This document shows, piece after piece, positions 26,110 to 34,435 of a DNA stretch of 64,000 nt (positions within the stretch are counted from its first letter, which is position 1; every line of letters begins with the position of its first letter). The DNA lies in the NCBI GenBank assembly GCA_963765815.1, contig CAVXXT010000003.1, forward strand, positions 62,001-126,000, read 5' to 3'. The translations under genes were made by a program, and so were the position numbers. Source of the stretch: DATLNF01 sp963765815 (GTDB lineage: Bacteria > Actinomycetota > Actinomycetes > BP-191). The notes below the pieces were generated by a model. That model saw only the letters and a list, made by a program, of their open reading frames with translations, had not been told where the DNA came from and searched no databases.

Positions 26110-27656
26110 ATGTGCACGGTGTTGTGTTCGATGACGGCGTAGCTCAGGTCGGTGATGTTGTGCAGCAGGGCGCCGGTGAGGTTGCCGGTCAGCACGTTGT
26201 CGGTGACGACGCAGACCGGCGGGTCGACGGTGGTCACGATGTTGATGCCGTACCGCTGAAGCCGGGTCGCTCGGTCGTCGTAGGCGGTGCATCCGCGGAT
26301 GGTGAAGCGGTCTGCGGCGCCGCCGACGCGGATGCCGTCGCTGGAGGAGTTGGTGACGTGCGCGCCGTCGATCGAGAAGCCGCTGCTCGTGGTCACTGAG
26401 ATGCCGTAGAAGGCGCCGGCGACGCCCTGGCCGGAGCCGCGGACCCGGGCCTTGATCAGGCACCGCTCGCTGTTGCCGATGGTCATGCCGGTGTCTGCGC
26501 TGTCGGTGAAGCGGCACGTCTGGTCGACGACGAGGTCGGGGCAGTAGGTCGCTTGCAGGCCGTAGGTGCGGGCGCCCTCGATGCGCACGCCGGACAGCGT
26601 CGCGCCGGTGATCGGGTTCGCGGCGGTGCCGGCGAGCCAGACTGCCGGCTTCGCGCCCTGGCCGGCGACGTCGCTCAGCTGGACGGCCTGGAAGTCGTCG
26701 ACGGTGAGGTCGACGACGTTGTGTCCGCCGTCGACGGTGACGTAGAGCGCGATGCCCTTGCAGCCGTTGAGCTTGATGCTGCGCAGCGTGGTGCGCATCG
26801 AGCCGCGGATGCGGACGCCGCCGATGCTCACGCTCGGCGAGAGGTTGTGCACGTTGACCGCGTTCACGTTGGCGATGGTCACGTCTTCGCAGGTCGTCGC
26901 TCCGGTGTTCTGGATGACCGACGCCGCGGCCATGTTGCAGGTGTCGATCTCCCAGCCGTCGACCACGACGCGGCGGATCGTGGCGCCGGTGGCGGTCTCG
27001 ACGTTGATCGGGATGTAGCCGGTGTCCTTGCTGGTGCACCCGGTCACGGTCCAGTCGGAGCCCCAGAACAGCGACAGGTCGGACTGGCCGTTGTTCTCGA
27101 AGTGGCAGCCGCGGACGCGCGCCCGGTCGGTCGAGGCGCCCCAGGCCAGCAGGCCGTAGCCGCCGCTGAAGCTCGGCATGACGGCGAGCGCGTTGCGGAA
27201 GGTGCAGCCCTCGATCTCGACGTCTTCGCAGCCGATCAGCTCCAGGCAGTTGCTCCGCTCCCCCGCCGCGAGGTTGTCGCGGTTGCCGTCGAGGGTGACG
27301 CCGCGTAGCCCGATGCGGCCGGCGCCGCTGGCCCAGACCACGGCGTTATAGGAGGCGGTCACGCTGCTGTACGCCTTGAGCCGGATGACCGCGCCGAAGA
27401 CGCTCACCAGCTCGACGCCGGGCAGCAGCCGGACACACCGGTTCGAGTCGAGCGGGTCGGGCTCGACGTCGTAGATGCCGATGGGCACCAGGACGTGCCC
27501 GCCGCCCGCGGCGTAGCAGGCCGCGATGGCCTCGGTGAACGCCGGCCGGTCGTTGATGCCGAGGCCGGTGCCCACGGCGCCGTAGCTCTTGACGTTGACC
27601 TGGAAGCGGACCTCGCTCGGCAGGCGCGTCGTGCTGCCCAGGCCGGTGAAGGTCAT
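26106..27656 (-). CDS. Right-handed beta-helix spike / receptor-binding protein
   Basis: 516 residues from ATG 27656. N-terminus has the pectate-lyase-like opening VNVKSYGAVGTGLGINDRPAF, then about twenty short beta-helix coils with repeated V-I/N-G-C patterns (CEDVEIEGCTF; DRARVRGCHFEN; SDWTVTGCTSKD) and a C-terminus ITDLSYAVIEHNTVHI. Such proteins form trimeric virion spikes that bind or cut surface glycans. As the last gene of the structural operon, in a tailless phage it is best read as the vertex spike. It differs between copies less than the neighbouring membrane proteins do. No clear polysaccharide-lyase catalytic residues can be claimed. Confidence 0.75.
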   Translation of the reverse strand: MTFTGLGSTTRLPSEVRFQVNVKSYGAVGTGLGINDRPAFTEAIAACYAAGGGHVLVPIGIYDVEPDPLDSNRCVRLLPGVELVSVFGAVIRLKAYSSVTASYNAVVWASGAGRIGLRGVTLDGNRDNLAAGERSNCLELIGCEDVEIEGCTFRNALAVMPSFSGGYGLLAWGASTDRARVRGCHFENNGQSDLSLFWGSDWTVTGCTSKDTGYIPINVETATGATIRRVVVDGWEIDTCNMAAASVIQNTGATTCEDVTIANVNAVNVHNLSPSVSIGGVRIRGSMRTTLRSIKLNGCKGIALYVTVDGGHNVVDLTVDDFQAVQLSDVAGQGAKPAVWLAGTAANPITGATLSGVRIEGARTYGLQATYCPDLVVDQTCRFTDSADTGMTIGNSERCLIKARVRGSGQGVAGAFYGISVTTSSGFSIDGAHVTNSSSDGIRVGGAADRFTIRGCTAYDDRATRLQRYGINIVTTVDPPVCVVTDNVLTGNLTGALLHNITDLSYAVIEHNTVHI

Positions 27657-28063
27657 CCGTACGCTCCGGCGCGGGTGGCGAGGTGGTAGTCGATGCTGGC
27701 AATGCCGACGGCGCCGGCGGTGACCGTGTCGGTCCACCGCACGATCAGCGATCGGCCGGCCTCGATGACGTAGACGCCGACGCCGGCGGAGATGTCGAGG
27801 TTCCCCGCGGGGGTCCAGTCGACCAGGCCGCGGGCGGTCGCCTCACCCACGTAGACGTAGGCGGAGCACTCGTCGCCGTCGATGCTCACGGTGAGCCGGT
27901 TGACGACCCAGAGCCGGCCGGGCTCGACCTCGTCGAACGTCGCGGTGACGGCCCCGGAGTGGTCGGCCGGCTCCGTCTCGGCGCGCGCGCTCTTGAGGTC
28001 GAGGTAGACCAGCTGCTGCGCCCACGGTCGGGGCTGGGGCAGCTGCGTGAGACCGCCGGCCAT
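27653..28063 (-). CDS. Virion structural protein candidate
   Basis: 136 residues, beta-rich, no membrane helix: LVYLDLKSARAETEPADHSG, RLTVSIDGDECSAYVYVG, VYVIEAGRSLIVRWTDTV. The ATG of the spike gene overlaps its TGA (ATGA), suggesting 1:1 coupling with the spike. Penton or spike-base protein is the reasonable guess; single-jelly-roll fold would have to be tested by structure prediction. Confidence 0.6.
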   Translation of the reverse strand: MAGGLTQLPQPRPWAQQLVYLDLKSARAETEPADHSGAVTATFDEVEPGRLWVVNRLTVSIDGDECSAYVYVGEATARGLVDWTPAGNLDISAGVGVYVIEAGRSLIVRWTDTVTAGAVGIASIDYHLATRAGAYG

Positions 28064-28071
28064 CGTTCGAG

Positions 28072-28224
28072 CTAACCGGGCAGGAACTTGGTCGCGAACG
28101 GCCGCGGCTTCCCGCGGTTCTCGTAGGCGTCCCACAGCAGCAGCGAGCCGATCACATAGGCCGCCATGCCGCCGTAGAGCGCCGTACGCCGATCAGCGAT
28201 CCACGGGCGGCGCCGGCGGCTCAC
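28072..28224 (-). CDS. Single-pass micro-membrane protein
   Basis: 50 residues from GTG 28224: MSRRRRPWIADRR, helix TALYGGMAAYVIGSLLLW, tail DAYENRGKPRPFATKFLPG. Overlaps the upstream gene by four bases. Positive-inside rule puts the N-terminus inside. Part of the run of small membrane proteins expected in a phage with an internal membrane. Confidence 0.6.
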   Translation of the reverse strand: MSRRRRPWIADRRTALYGGMAAYVIGSLLLWDAYENRGKPRPFATKFLPG

Positions 28225-28472
28225 GCGGGCTCCTGGGCGCTCTCAGCCGTCGCCTCAGCTGGAGCTGACACGTCGTGCAGCGCCGGCGCGCCGGCCGCGG
28301 CCTCGACGGCGTCGATCTCGGCCTGGATCGCCGCCATGTCGGCGTCGTGGGCGCGGCGCAGCGCGCGCAGCTCCTTCGCGGCCCACAGGACGGTGCCGAG
28401 CCCGGTCAGCACGTTGAGCCACGCGCGGAGCCGGGCCTGGTCGCGGTCGCAGTCGACGCACGGCGAGGTCAT
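28221..28472 (-). CDS. Small protein with CxxC, membrane helix and Ala/Glu tail
   Basis: 83 residues: MTSPCVDCDRDQARLRAW, hydrophobic LNVLTGLGTVLWAA, then a helical Ala/Glu-rich tail (DMAAIQAEIDAVEAAAG). CxxC may bind metal or form a disulfide. Unknown role; probably virion membrane. Confidence 0.55.
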   Translation of the reverse strand: MTSPCVDCDRDQARLRAWLNVLTGLGTVLWAAKELRALRRAHDADMAAIQAEIDAVEAAAGAPALHDVSAPAEATAESAQEPA

Positions 28473-28657
28473 CGCGGGGCCTTGTCGGTGGCGCGGCGGG
28501 CGCGCGGGGCGGGCATCGACGCGCCGGCGCCGGCGCCGGCGCCGCCGACGGCGATCAGCGGGAGGAACGCCGGCACCTCGTGGCCGGTCACTCCGAAGAT
28601 CGTCGCGCACACCACGGCGAGCGCAGCGAGCGCGTAGCCGGCCAGGTCGGTTCTCAT
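28469..28657 (-). CDS. Two-helix small membrane protein
   Basis: 62 residues: LAGYALAALAVVCATIFGVTG and FLPLIAVGGAGAGAGASMPA, basic tail RARRATDKAPR. Two helices and a charged tail are also what a holin would look like, and two wall hydrolases are encoded nearby, but a virion membrane role is equally likely. Confidence 0.55.
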   Translation of the reverse strand: MRTDLAGYALAALAVVCATIFGVTGHEVPAFLPLIAVGGAGAGAGASMPAPRARRATDKAPR

Positions 28658-28947
28658 CGGTGATCTCCTGTCTGACGGCGCTCGGCGCCGTTCCATGGGG
28701 TCGGCTTGCGCAGCTGCACGACCGTCTCGACGGTGCCGAGGCGCTGCTCGTGGTCGAGCACCTGAGCGGCGAGGTCTGCGGTGCGGGCGGTGTTGGCCTC
28801 GACCTTCGACAGCAGGTCGGTCGTGTCGCGCGCCCAGGTGATGACGGCGACGACGACGCGCCGCAGCGGCCGATAGACCCATCGGCGCAGCGCCTCGAAG
28901 GCGGTGCCGGCCGCGGCGATGAACAGCAGGATCTGGGTCGCGTTCAC
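28654..28947 (-). CDS. Membrane-anchored coiled-coil protein
   Basis: 97 residues. N-terminal helix TQILLFIAAAGTAFEAL, amphipathic basic region RRWVYRPLRRVVVAVITW, then heptads (TTDLLSKVEANTARTADLAA; VLDHEQRLGTVETVVQL). Might connect membrane and capsid. GTG/ATG start and stop overlap both neighbours. Confidence 0.6.
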   Translation of the reverse strand: MNATQILLFIAAAGTAFEALRRWVYRPLRRVVVAVITWARDTTDLLSKVEANTARTADLAAQVLDHEQRLGTVETVVQLRKPTPWNGAERRQTGDHR

Positions 28948-29525
28948 GGCAGCATCACGATGTACGGGCCGGAGCCGCCGTTGCCGATCGACGCCGCGGC
29001 GATCGTCGCGGGGACGTCGCTCTGCCCGCTGAGCGCGCCGAAGATCCGCGGCTCGGCGGTCGCCACGTCGGGGAAGGTGCCGCTGCCGCCGGCGACGCCG
29101 GGCATGCCGCTGCCGATGAACAGCGCGCTGACCGCGTACCGCTGGCCCTTGACCTTCGCGAACGGGGCGACGAGGGCGCGCGTGTAGGCCGTCGATGCGA
29201 CGGTGAACAGGGTCGTGTCGTTGGCGGTGACGCCCATGAGGGTCAGGCTCAGGTCGGCCTCGACCCGGAAGACGCAGAGCTTCGCCAGGGTGAGCCCGGA
29301 GCCGGCGGCGCCGGAGTTGGCGCGCAGCTGGGTGACCGTCTCGGTGGTCTTCGCGGTACCGGCGGTGAACCGCATCTGCCCAGACGTCGCGGTGTACGCC
29401 GACGCGCTGGTGTTGCGGCGGTGCGGGAACGCCTCACCGACGTTGAGCAGGTCCGTCGCGAGGCCGACCAGCGGCTCGGCGCCGAGGCTGGCCAGGGTGG
29501 GCATGTCGACGCCGCTGCTGCTCAT
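28944..29525 (-). CDS. Beta-rich virion protein
   Basis: 193 residues, no membrane segment: Thr/Ser/Gly-rich strands (SGLTLAKLCVFRVEADLSLT; ANDTTLFTVASTAYTRALVA) and a Gly-rich end (GMPGVAGGSGTFPDVATAEP; ASIGNGGSGPYIVMLP). Reads like a domain of a receptor-binding or minor capsid protein. Family not recognised. Confidence 0.6.
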   Translation of the reverse strand: MSSSGVDMPTLASLGAEPLVGLATDLLNVGEAFPHRRNTSASAYTATSGQMRFTAGTAKTTETVTQLRANSGAAGSGLTLAKLCVFRVEADLSLTLMGVTANDTTLFTVASTAYTRALVAPFAKVKGQRYAVSALFIGSGMPGVAGGSGTFPDVATAEPRIFGALSGQSDVPATIAAASIGNGGSGPYIVMLP

Positions 29526-29932
29526 CCGCCACCGCCGAGGAACACCGACCCGTCGGCGCTGCCGGAGACGCGCACCAGCCGAAGTCCGCTCACGGCGATG
29601 CCGTTCGGGCCGAACCAGTCGCGCACGCTCTCGCCGGCGGCGAGGGTGATGGCCGCGACGAGCGCGCCGTCGTCGGATTCGCCAGCGCGCAGCTCGATGA
29701 CGGCGCGGGCAGCGCCGGTCGTCTCGCGCAGCGCGAAGCCGTGCAGGGTGTTGGGCACGGTGGTGAGCTGGGTGCTGTTGCTGGCGGCGCGGGCGACGAC
29801 CGGCACCGGGTAGGCGGCGGGCAGGCGCAGCCGCGGCGGTCCGTCGAGGTCGCCGCGCAGCTGCGCGATCAGCTCGCCGAGGAGCCCGGCGAGCTCGTCG
29901 AGGGTGGTGGCCTGGGTTCGCTTCTCGCTCAT
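29522..29932 (-). CDS. Small beta-rich virion protein
   Basis: 136 residues from ATG 29932. Short N-terminal helix (TLDELAGLLGELIAQLRGDL) then strands: STQLTTVPNTLHGFALRETT, AARAVIELRAGES, GIAVSGLRLVRVSGSADGSV. The strand pattern resembles single jelly-roll minor capsid or vertex proteins; unproven. ATGA overlaps on both sides. Confidence 0.55.
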   Translation of the reverse strand: MSEKRTQATTLDELAGLLGELIAQLRGDLDGPPRLRLPAAYPVPVVARAASNSTQLTTVPNTLHGFALRETTGAARAVIELRAGESDDGALVAAITLAAGESVRDWFGPNGIAVSGLRLVRVSGSADGSVFLGGGG

Positions 29933-30666
29933 GCCGCCGACGCTCCCTTGGTGACGACCAGCGCCGCGGCCTGCTGGGCCTTGTCGCGGGTGCGGTCGAT
30001 GGTCGGCTGGACGCCGCGGTAGAAGCCGGCGACGACCAGGGCTACGCCGCCGAGGACGAACGTCATGCGCAGCGCGAGCGGCACGAGGGCTTCCATCAGC
30101 TCGCCGCCGGCCTTTCCGGCGAGCTTGCCGGGCAGCTTGAACGGGTTGAGGTCGGACGGGTCGAAACCCGGGGTGAGGTCGATCACCTGGGTGACCTGCG
30201 CGCCCGGGCTCGACGGCTGTCCCGGACCGACCCGGGGCACGCCGGGAACGGCCGGCTGTGCGGGGTAGCGCGCCGGGCCGGTGAGGTGGTCGGGGCTGCG
30301 GCCGGCGACGACGGCGGCGACGTCGGCCAGGTGCGCGCGGTACTTCCCCGAGGTGAAGACGGTCCATGGTGACCAGTGGCTGCCGCCGCGGCTGATCTGG
30401 CCCATGGCCCGCGCGTTGCCCTCCGCGGTGAGCAGCGCCGCGCGGTCCCAGCGGATCGACCCTTCGTCGCGGTTCGGGCAGGAGTTGATCTGCCACAGCC
30501 CGAGCGACACGCAGCCGGCCTTCGGGTTGTTGATGTCGCCGACGCGCTCGACGATCAGCCCGGACTCACCGATGGCGACCGCGACGGCCAGCGTGGCCGC
30601 AGTCGGTGACAGGCCGGCGACGTCGCGGGCGAGCCGGTAGCACTCGCCCACGGTGATCCGGCTCAC
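29929..30666 (-). CDS. Transglycosylase/lysozyme-like virion protein with membrane anchor
   Basis: 245 residues. The N-terminal domain has the SLT-like pattern: catalytic Glu in VAIGESG, then GCVSLGLWQINS and ARAMGQISRGG, typical of soluble-lytic-transglycosylase-like lysozymes. A Pro-rich linker leads to a C-terminal membrane helix (LALRMTFVLGGVALVVAGFY) and a charged tail. A membrane-anchored wall hydrolase in the structural operon is characteristic of membrane-containing phages that drill the wall on entry. It is distinct from the amidase at 37210, which more likely serves exit. Confidence 0.75.
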   Translation of the reverse strand: MSRITVGECYRLARDVAGLSPTAATLAVAVAIGESGLIVERVGDINNPKAGCVSLGLWQINSCPNRDEGSIRWDRAALLTAEGNARAMGQISRGGSHWSPWTVFTSGKYRAHLADVAAVVAGRSPDHLTGPARYPAQPAVPGVPRVGPGQPSSPGAQVTQVIDLTPGFDPSDLNPFKLPGKLAGKAGGELMEALVPLALRMTFVLGGVALVVAGFYRGVQPTIDRTRDKAQQAAALVVTKGASAA

Positions 30667-31214
30667 CAGGACCCGCCGTTCGCGGCCTTCGCTGCCAGCT
30701 CGGCCTGACCGCGCGCCGAGGCCATGTGCGCGACCTTCTGCGCCTGCGTCATCTGGTCCCAGCGCAGGCCGGGGAACAGCGGCGCGGGCAGACCACCGGC
30801 GGGCTGAGCCGGCGGCTGTGCGGTCGGCCCGGGCGCCGGCAGGGCCGGCCGCGGCGCCGGCCAGGAGATCACCCGCACCGGTGTGAACGGCTGCGGCACC
30901 GGCGTCGGGGTCGTCGTGTCACCGGCCGGCCGCGGGTTGCCGATGGTGATCCGGTTCGCGGCGTCGGTCAGCGCCTCGATCTGCGGCTGGAGCGTGTTGA
31001 TGATGTCGCTCGCGGTCGAGTCGTAGGTGCCGCCGGCGCCGGTAAAGCTCTGGCCGGCCCCTCCCCCACCGGGCGCGTAGCTCGTCGGCGCCGGGTTGCC
31101 GGGCTGGCGGTCCTTTCCTCGAGCGCGCAACGCGAGCGCGCCCACGACGACGCCGCCGGCGGCGAGCAGCTTCGTGCGGTGAGTGCGGATGAACCGCTTC
31201 GGGTCGACGCGCAC
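30663..31214 (-). CDS. Pro-rich membrane-anchored protein
   Basis: 183 residues from GTG 31214: basic start MRVDPKRFIRTHRTK, one hydrophobic helix (LLAAGGVVVGALALRA), a region YDSTASDIINTLQPQIEAL that may be helical, a long Pro/Thr-rich linker, and a C-terminal helix MTQAQKVAHMASARGQAELA. Candidate vertex or membrane-capsid connector. Unknown family. Confidence 0.55.
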   Translation of the reverse strand: MRVDPKRFIRTHRTKLLAAGGVVVGALALRARGKDRQPGNPAPTSYAPGGGGAGQSFTGAGGTYDSTASDIINTLQPQIEALTDAANRITIGNPRPAGDTTTPTPVPQPFTPVRVISWPAPRPALPAPGPTAQPPAQPAGGLPAPLFPGLRWDQMTQAQKVAHMASARGQAELAAKAANGGSW

Positions 31215-31549
31215 TAGCGCCGCCGGCGGTAGAGCCGATTGGCGAGCAGGCTCATCGTCGGATCGACCTGGGCGCTGACCGCGATGGCGTTGTCGAACTC
31301 CGCCGGCGTCTCCTTGTAGAGCACCGCGGTGTGAGCCAGCGCCGCCGCGCCCTTCATCCGCTGGTGCGGCGGCGCGTCGCCGGTCCAGGTGCGCGAGGGG
31401 TCGTCGTCGGCCGCGGCGTAGATGGTGCCGACGTGGCCGGACAGGCCGCGGCCGGCCATGCCGGACAGCGCCCGGACCAGGTGCTCTCCGGGCGGGTCGC
31501 CGGCGTAGTCGCGGACGACGACGGCGATCTCGTTGGCGACGCGGCGCAT
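31214..31549 (-). CDS. Conserved phage protein, unknown
   Basis: 111 residues: MRRVANEIAVVVRDYAGDPP, HLVRALSGMAGRGLSGHVG, MKGAAALAHTAVLYKETPAE, ending in RLYRRRR. No membrane helix. Stop shares a base with the next start. Function not recognised. Confidence 0.5.
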   Translation of the reverse strand: MRRVANEIAVVVRDYAGDPPGEHLVRALSGMAGRGLSGHVGTIYAAADDDPSRTWTGDAPPHQRMKGAAALAHTAVLYKETPAEFDNAIAVSAQVDPTMSLLANRLYRRRR

Positions 31550-31552
31550 GAC

Positions 31553-31696
31553 CTAGCGCCCCTGGAGCGTCTTCGCGAAGCTCGACGCGCCGGCGGCGCC
31601 CTGCGAGATCACGGTGCCGGCACGCGAGCCGTTGTAGACGACGATGTAGAGCGCGATCAGCCCGGCCGTGTAGCCGAGGAAGCTCTTGTTACGCAT
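31553..31696 (-). CDS. Single-pass micro-membrane protein
   Basis: 47 residues from ATG 31696: MRNKSFLGYTAGLIALYIVV is a basic start plus one membrane helix, then a small-residue tail (GSRAGTVISQGAAGASSF). Four bases lie between its stop and the next gene start. Virion membrane component by context. Confidence 0.6.
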   Translation of the reverse strand: MRNKSFLGYTAGLIALYIVVYNGSRAGTVISQGAAGASSFAKTLQGR

Positions 31697-31991
31697 AGTT
31701 GGCGCTCCCGGTGAGTGGGGTCGAGCTGGGCGGCGGAACGGGCTGGACGTCGGGGCGGATCGGGATCGGTCGCGGCGCGGTCGGCGTGCCGGTCGAGCTG
31801 CTGGGCTGCGTGCCTGCCGCCGCGCGCCGGTCGGGGATGGCCGGCACGTCGGGGCTGAGCAGCCGCTCCGCCATGCCGGCGAGGAGGCTGACCGCCCCGC
31901 CGGCCCGCTTTGCGGCCTGGTCGCTGCCGACGACCGCCTGCAATGCGATCAGCGCGAGCACGCCGGCCAGCAGGCCGCGCAGGCCCTTCAC
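31689..31991 (-). CDS. Membrane-anchored protein with Pro/Thr tail
   Basis: 100 residues from GTG 31991. Hydrophobic N-terminus LAGVLALIALQAVVGS, helical VSLLAGMAERLLSP, then a disordered Pro/Ser/Thr tail. Overlaps the start of the next micro-protein by eight bases in a different frame. Confidence 0.55.
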   Translation of the reverse strand: MKGLRGLLAGVLALIALQAVVGSDQAAKRAGGAVSLLAGMAERLLSPDVPAIPDRRAAAGTQPSSSTGTPTAPRPIPIRPDVQPVPPPSSTPLTGSANYA

Positions 31992-32083
31992 GCCAGGTCC
32001 AGTCGGCCGATCGCGTCGCCGGCGAGGACCTGGGAGAGGACCCAGGCGCCGACGATCACGAGGAAGATGCCGCCGGCGTTCAC
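31988..32083 (-). CDS. 31-residue membrane peptide
   Basis: GTG 32083: VNAGGIFLVIVGAWVLSQVL then AGDAIGRLDLA. Start and stop overlap neighbours by four bases and the sequence is kept with only conservative changes in copy A, both good signs of real translation. One of the shortest genes here. Confidence 0.6.
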   Translation of the reverse strand: MNAGGIFLVIVGAWVLSQVLAGDAIGRLDLA

Positions 32084-32598
32084 TTCGGCTGCACCCGGTT
32101 CACGAACTTCGCGGCTAGCCACCGCTTCGGGCCGGCCGGCCCCTCACGCAGGTAGGACAGGGTCAGCGCGTAGAGGACCAGCCCGAGGGCGAAGCCGGCG
32201 CCGTCCGAGGGGTTCAGGCTCGGCCGTGGCGCGCTGACCTGCGGGGTGATCGTGTCCGCGGCCTGCGCAACGCGTCGTGCCCGGCTCGAGGTCGACGCCT
32301 TGCCGGTCGACGGGCGACCGCTGCTCTTGCCGGAGGCCGCAGGTCGCGCCCGTGGGGAAGATGGGCGCGACCCGCCGGCCGCTCCGTTTCCGGGTGGCCG
32401 CCCGGCCGCGCGGTGCGGGCGCGAGCCGGTGGGCTTCGTCGGCGTCGGCTTCTCGCCGCCGGCCTGGTCGAGGTCGTCGACCCCGCGGTGGTACGCGTCG
32501 AGCAGATCATCGTCGACCTGGACGAACTCAGGCGGAGGCTCGCCGCGGCGACCGAGGTCGTACGCGGTGGCGAGCTTGGCCTGAGCCGGTCGCGCCAC
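32080..32598 (-). CDS. Basic protein with C-terminal membrane helix
   Basis: 172 residues: helical N-terminus MARPAQAKLATAYDLGRRGE with acidic FVQVDDDLLDAYHRGVDDLD, a long Arg/Ser/Pro-rich middle, then GFALGLVLYALTLSYLREGP as a membrane helix and a basic end. Could bind DNA inside the membrane vesicle. Copy A has a longer C-terminus. Confidence 0.55.
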   Translation of the reverse strand: MARPAQAKLATAYDLGRRGEPPPEFVQVDDDLLDAYHRGVDDLDQAGGEKPTPTKPTGSRPHRAAGRPPGNGAAGGSRPSSPRARPAASGKSSGRPSTGKASTSSRARRVAQAADTITPQVSAPRPSLNPSDGAGFALGLVLYALTLSYLREGPAGPKRWLAAKFVNRVQPK

Positions 32599-32606
32599 TG
32601 TGCGCG

Positions 32607-32990
32607 CTACGCCGAGGCCAGCGGGGTGAGCTCGTCGAGCGGCACGCGCTCGCCGACCGGCTCGAACGGGGCGACCCGCGCGGTGCCGGACTCCTCGTCG
32701 ACCTCGACCACGATCCCGAGGTGGGCGGTGGTCCGCTCGGTGAACCGGTCGTGCTGCTCGTACTCGACGAGCGTGCCGACCTCGATCGTCGCCGCGGTGG
32801 CGTACGACGCGTCGTCCACGTCGGCGAGGGACGCGTCGTCTCCAGCTGGCGCCTCGGTCGCGCCGCCGGTCGTCGCGCCGGCGCCATCGGCCGGCTCGTT
32901 CTCGCCGGTGGTGGCCGCGGTGTCCGGCGGGTAGGCGCCGCCGTAGCCGGGGCCGGCCGTGCCGGCGGGGATGGGCTGCTCGTCGTTCAT
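32607..32990 (-). CDS. Acidic virion-associated protein
   Basis: 127 residues. Gly/Pro/Thr-rich acidic N-terminal half, then a compact beta-rich domain (TIEVGTLVEYEQHDRFTERT; HLGIVVEVDEESGTARVAPF). Next to the capsid gene cluster. Unknown function. Confidence 0.5.
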   Translation of the reverse strand: MNDEQPIPAGTAGPGYGGAYPPDTAATTGENEPADGAGATTGGATEAPAGDDASLADVDDASYATAATIEVGTLVEYEQHDRFTERTTAHLGIVVEVDEESGTARVAPFEPVGERVPLDELTPLASA

Positions 32991-33006
32991 GCGCGGGGTC
33001 CCTCTC

Positions 33007-33270
33007 TCACTTCTTGCCGACGGTGACGGCGGCCCGGACCGGGCCGACGCGCGCCGAGGTGGACACGGCCATGAGGCCGAAGGTGGCCGCGGCGAGCAGC
33101 CCGAACACGAACAGCGGCGAGTCCGGGTGCCACGGGCGAATCAGGGTGTTGTCGGCCACGCCGGGGCCGGCGACCTGCGGCAGCTGGCTGTCGTTGCTGG
33201 TCGCCGCCGCGAACGGGTCGAGGCGGTACTTCGATGCGGCGCTCGGCGCCTGGTAGCCCACCTCAGGCAC
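33007..33270 (-). CDS. Small single-pass virion protein
   Basis: 87 residues. Polar N-terminal half (MPEVGYQAPSAASKYRLDPF) and one membrane helix (PLFVFGLLAAATFGLMAV), short basic end. Its ATG lies inside the end of the capsid gene (8-base overlap), so it is probably made with the capsid protein, as small membrane-to-capsid linker proteins are. Confidence 0.6.
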   Translation of the reverse strand: MPEVGYQAPSAASKYRLDPFAAATSNDSQLPQVAGPGVADNTLIRPWHPDSPLFVFGLLAAATFGLMAVSTSARVGPVRAAVTVGKK

Positions 33271-34435
33271 CCGCGCCGGCCGCGAAGATGACCTCCTGGA
33301 AGTACTCGACCGCGGGGCCGGTCAGCGAGACGCCGGCCGGGATCTCGATGCCGAGGCGCAGCTCGGAGGTCGTGCCCTGGTCGACGACGTCGCGGAACGC
33401 GTTCTCGTGGGCGAACTCGTGCACCCCGAAGCCCCAGATGCCGCCCACGTCGACCGTGTAGGCGCGCTCGTTGACCTCGCGCAGGTGCATGCCGTTGGAG
33501 AACTCGTCGGGCGTCTCGTTGCCGCTGTAGCGCCACGAGAGCTTGCCGAAGTTGGTCGCGTTCATCACCAGCGGCGCCGCGGCGGCGCCGGCGCCGGAGT
33601 AGACCTGGAAGGCGGCGCGGAGCAGGCTCCGGCCGACGCCCTGACCGGCGAGGCGCACCTCGTTGACGCCGTTGGAGACGGCGGTGTCGCGGCTCTCGAT
33701 GAGCGAGTGGAACAGGCTCAGGTCGGGCACGACGATCTCGCCGTCACCGCCGACCGGGATCGAGAACTTCGTCGAGATCACCTGCAGCGTCCCCGTGAGG
33801 GTCGGCGCGGTGCCGCCGGTGAACAGCGCGCTGACCTCGTTCCAGTCGATGTCGAGGGTGAGGTCGGTCGAGCTGGTGGCGCAGAAGATCGCGCCGGCGA
33901 GGTCGACCATGTCGTCGGCGACCGGGATCGACCACTGCAGCTCGACCGGGTAGGTGCCGGCCGACAGCGACGACGCCGAGCCCACGCCCCAGTCCTCGCA
34001 CGCCTGCTTCAGGGTGCCCTGGGTGCGCGCGGTGCCGCCGACGGTGGCCGACACGCCGCGGTCATTGCGGTCGCCGCGGGCCATGTAGTCGCGGACCTTC
34101 AGCTTCAGGCCCGAGGCGCTGATGATGTTGCTCTGGCCGTTGGCTGTGAACTTCGCCTTCTTGAGCAGGTCGTAGGGCCACCGCGCGGTCGACGAGACGC
34201 CGGCGCCGGTGACGACGAGCGAGCCGGAGAACCGCACCAGCAGCTCGCCGAGGATGTCGCTCTTGCGGATCGGCACACTGTCGGGGTTGCCGAGGCCGGC
34301 GAACGCCTTCGACACCTCCTGCGTGGTGTGCCGACGGGTCCGCGCGAAGAACTCCTCCGGGCGCACCGACGTCGCGGGGACGGCGATGCCCTGGAGGTAG
34401 CGGACCGGGGCGGTGGCGGTGGCAGAGGGTCGCAT
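33263..34435 (-). CDS. Major capsid protein candidate (double jelly-roll type)
   Basis: 390 residues from ATG 34435, a typical length for tectivirus-like DJR capsid proteins. Strand-rich: LVRFSGSLVVTGAGVSSTAR, AGTYPVELQWSIPVADDMVD, STDLTLDIDWNEVSALFTGG, LQVISTKFSIPVGGDGEIVV, with a small-residue loop GAGAAAAPLVMNA between two similar-sized halves. No signal or membrane segment. It is the largest protein of the capsid unit, flanked by small membrane proteins and downstream of the packaging ATPase, with no portal or terminase anywhere. Capsid identity is strongly suggested by context; the DJR fold itself needs structure prediction. Confidence 0.7.
   Translation of the reverse strand: MRPSATATAPVRYLQGIAVPATSVRPEEFFARTRRHTTQEVSKAFAGLGNPDSVPIRKSDILGELLVRFSGSLVVTGAGVSSTARWPYDLLKKAKFTANGQSNIISASGLKLKVRDYMARGDRNDRGVSATVGGTARTQGTLKQACEDWGVGSASSLSAGTYPVELQWSIPVADDMVDLAGAIFCATSSTDLTLDIDWNEVSALFTGGTAPTLTGTLQVISTKFSIPVGGDGEIVVPDLSLFHSLIESRDTAVSNGVNEVRLAGQGVGRSLLRAAFQVYSGAGAAAAPLVMNATNFGKLSWRYSGNETPDEFSNGMHLREVNERAYTVDVGGIWGFGVHEFAHENAFRDVVDQGTTSELRLGIEIPAGVSLTGPAVEYFQEVIFAAGAGA

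Noticed and set aside
24979..27039. 686-codon minus-strand frame antisense to the methyltransferase and out of frame with the spike
   Set aside because: Arg/His/Pro-dominated translation typical of the shadow frame of high-GC genes; no motif.
26106..27656. Secreted pectate lyase
   Set aside because: Has the beta-helix fold opening but no signal peptide and lies at the end of a virion operon; spike is the better reading.
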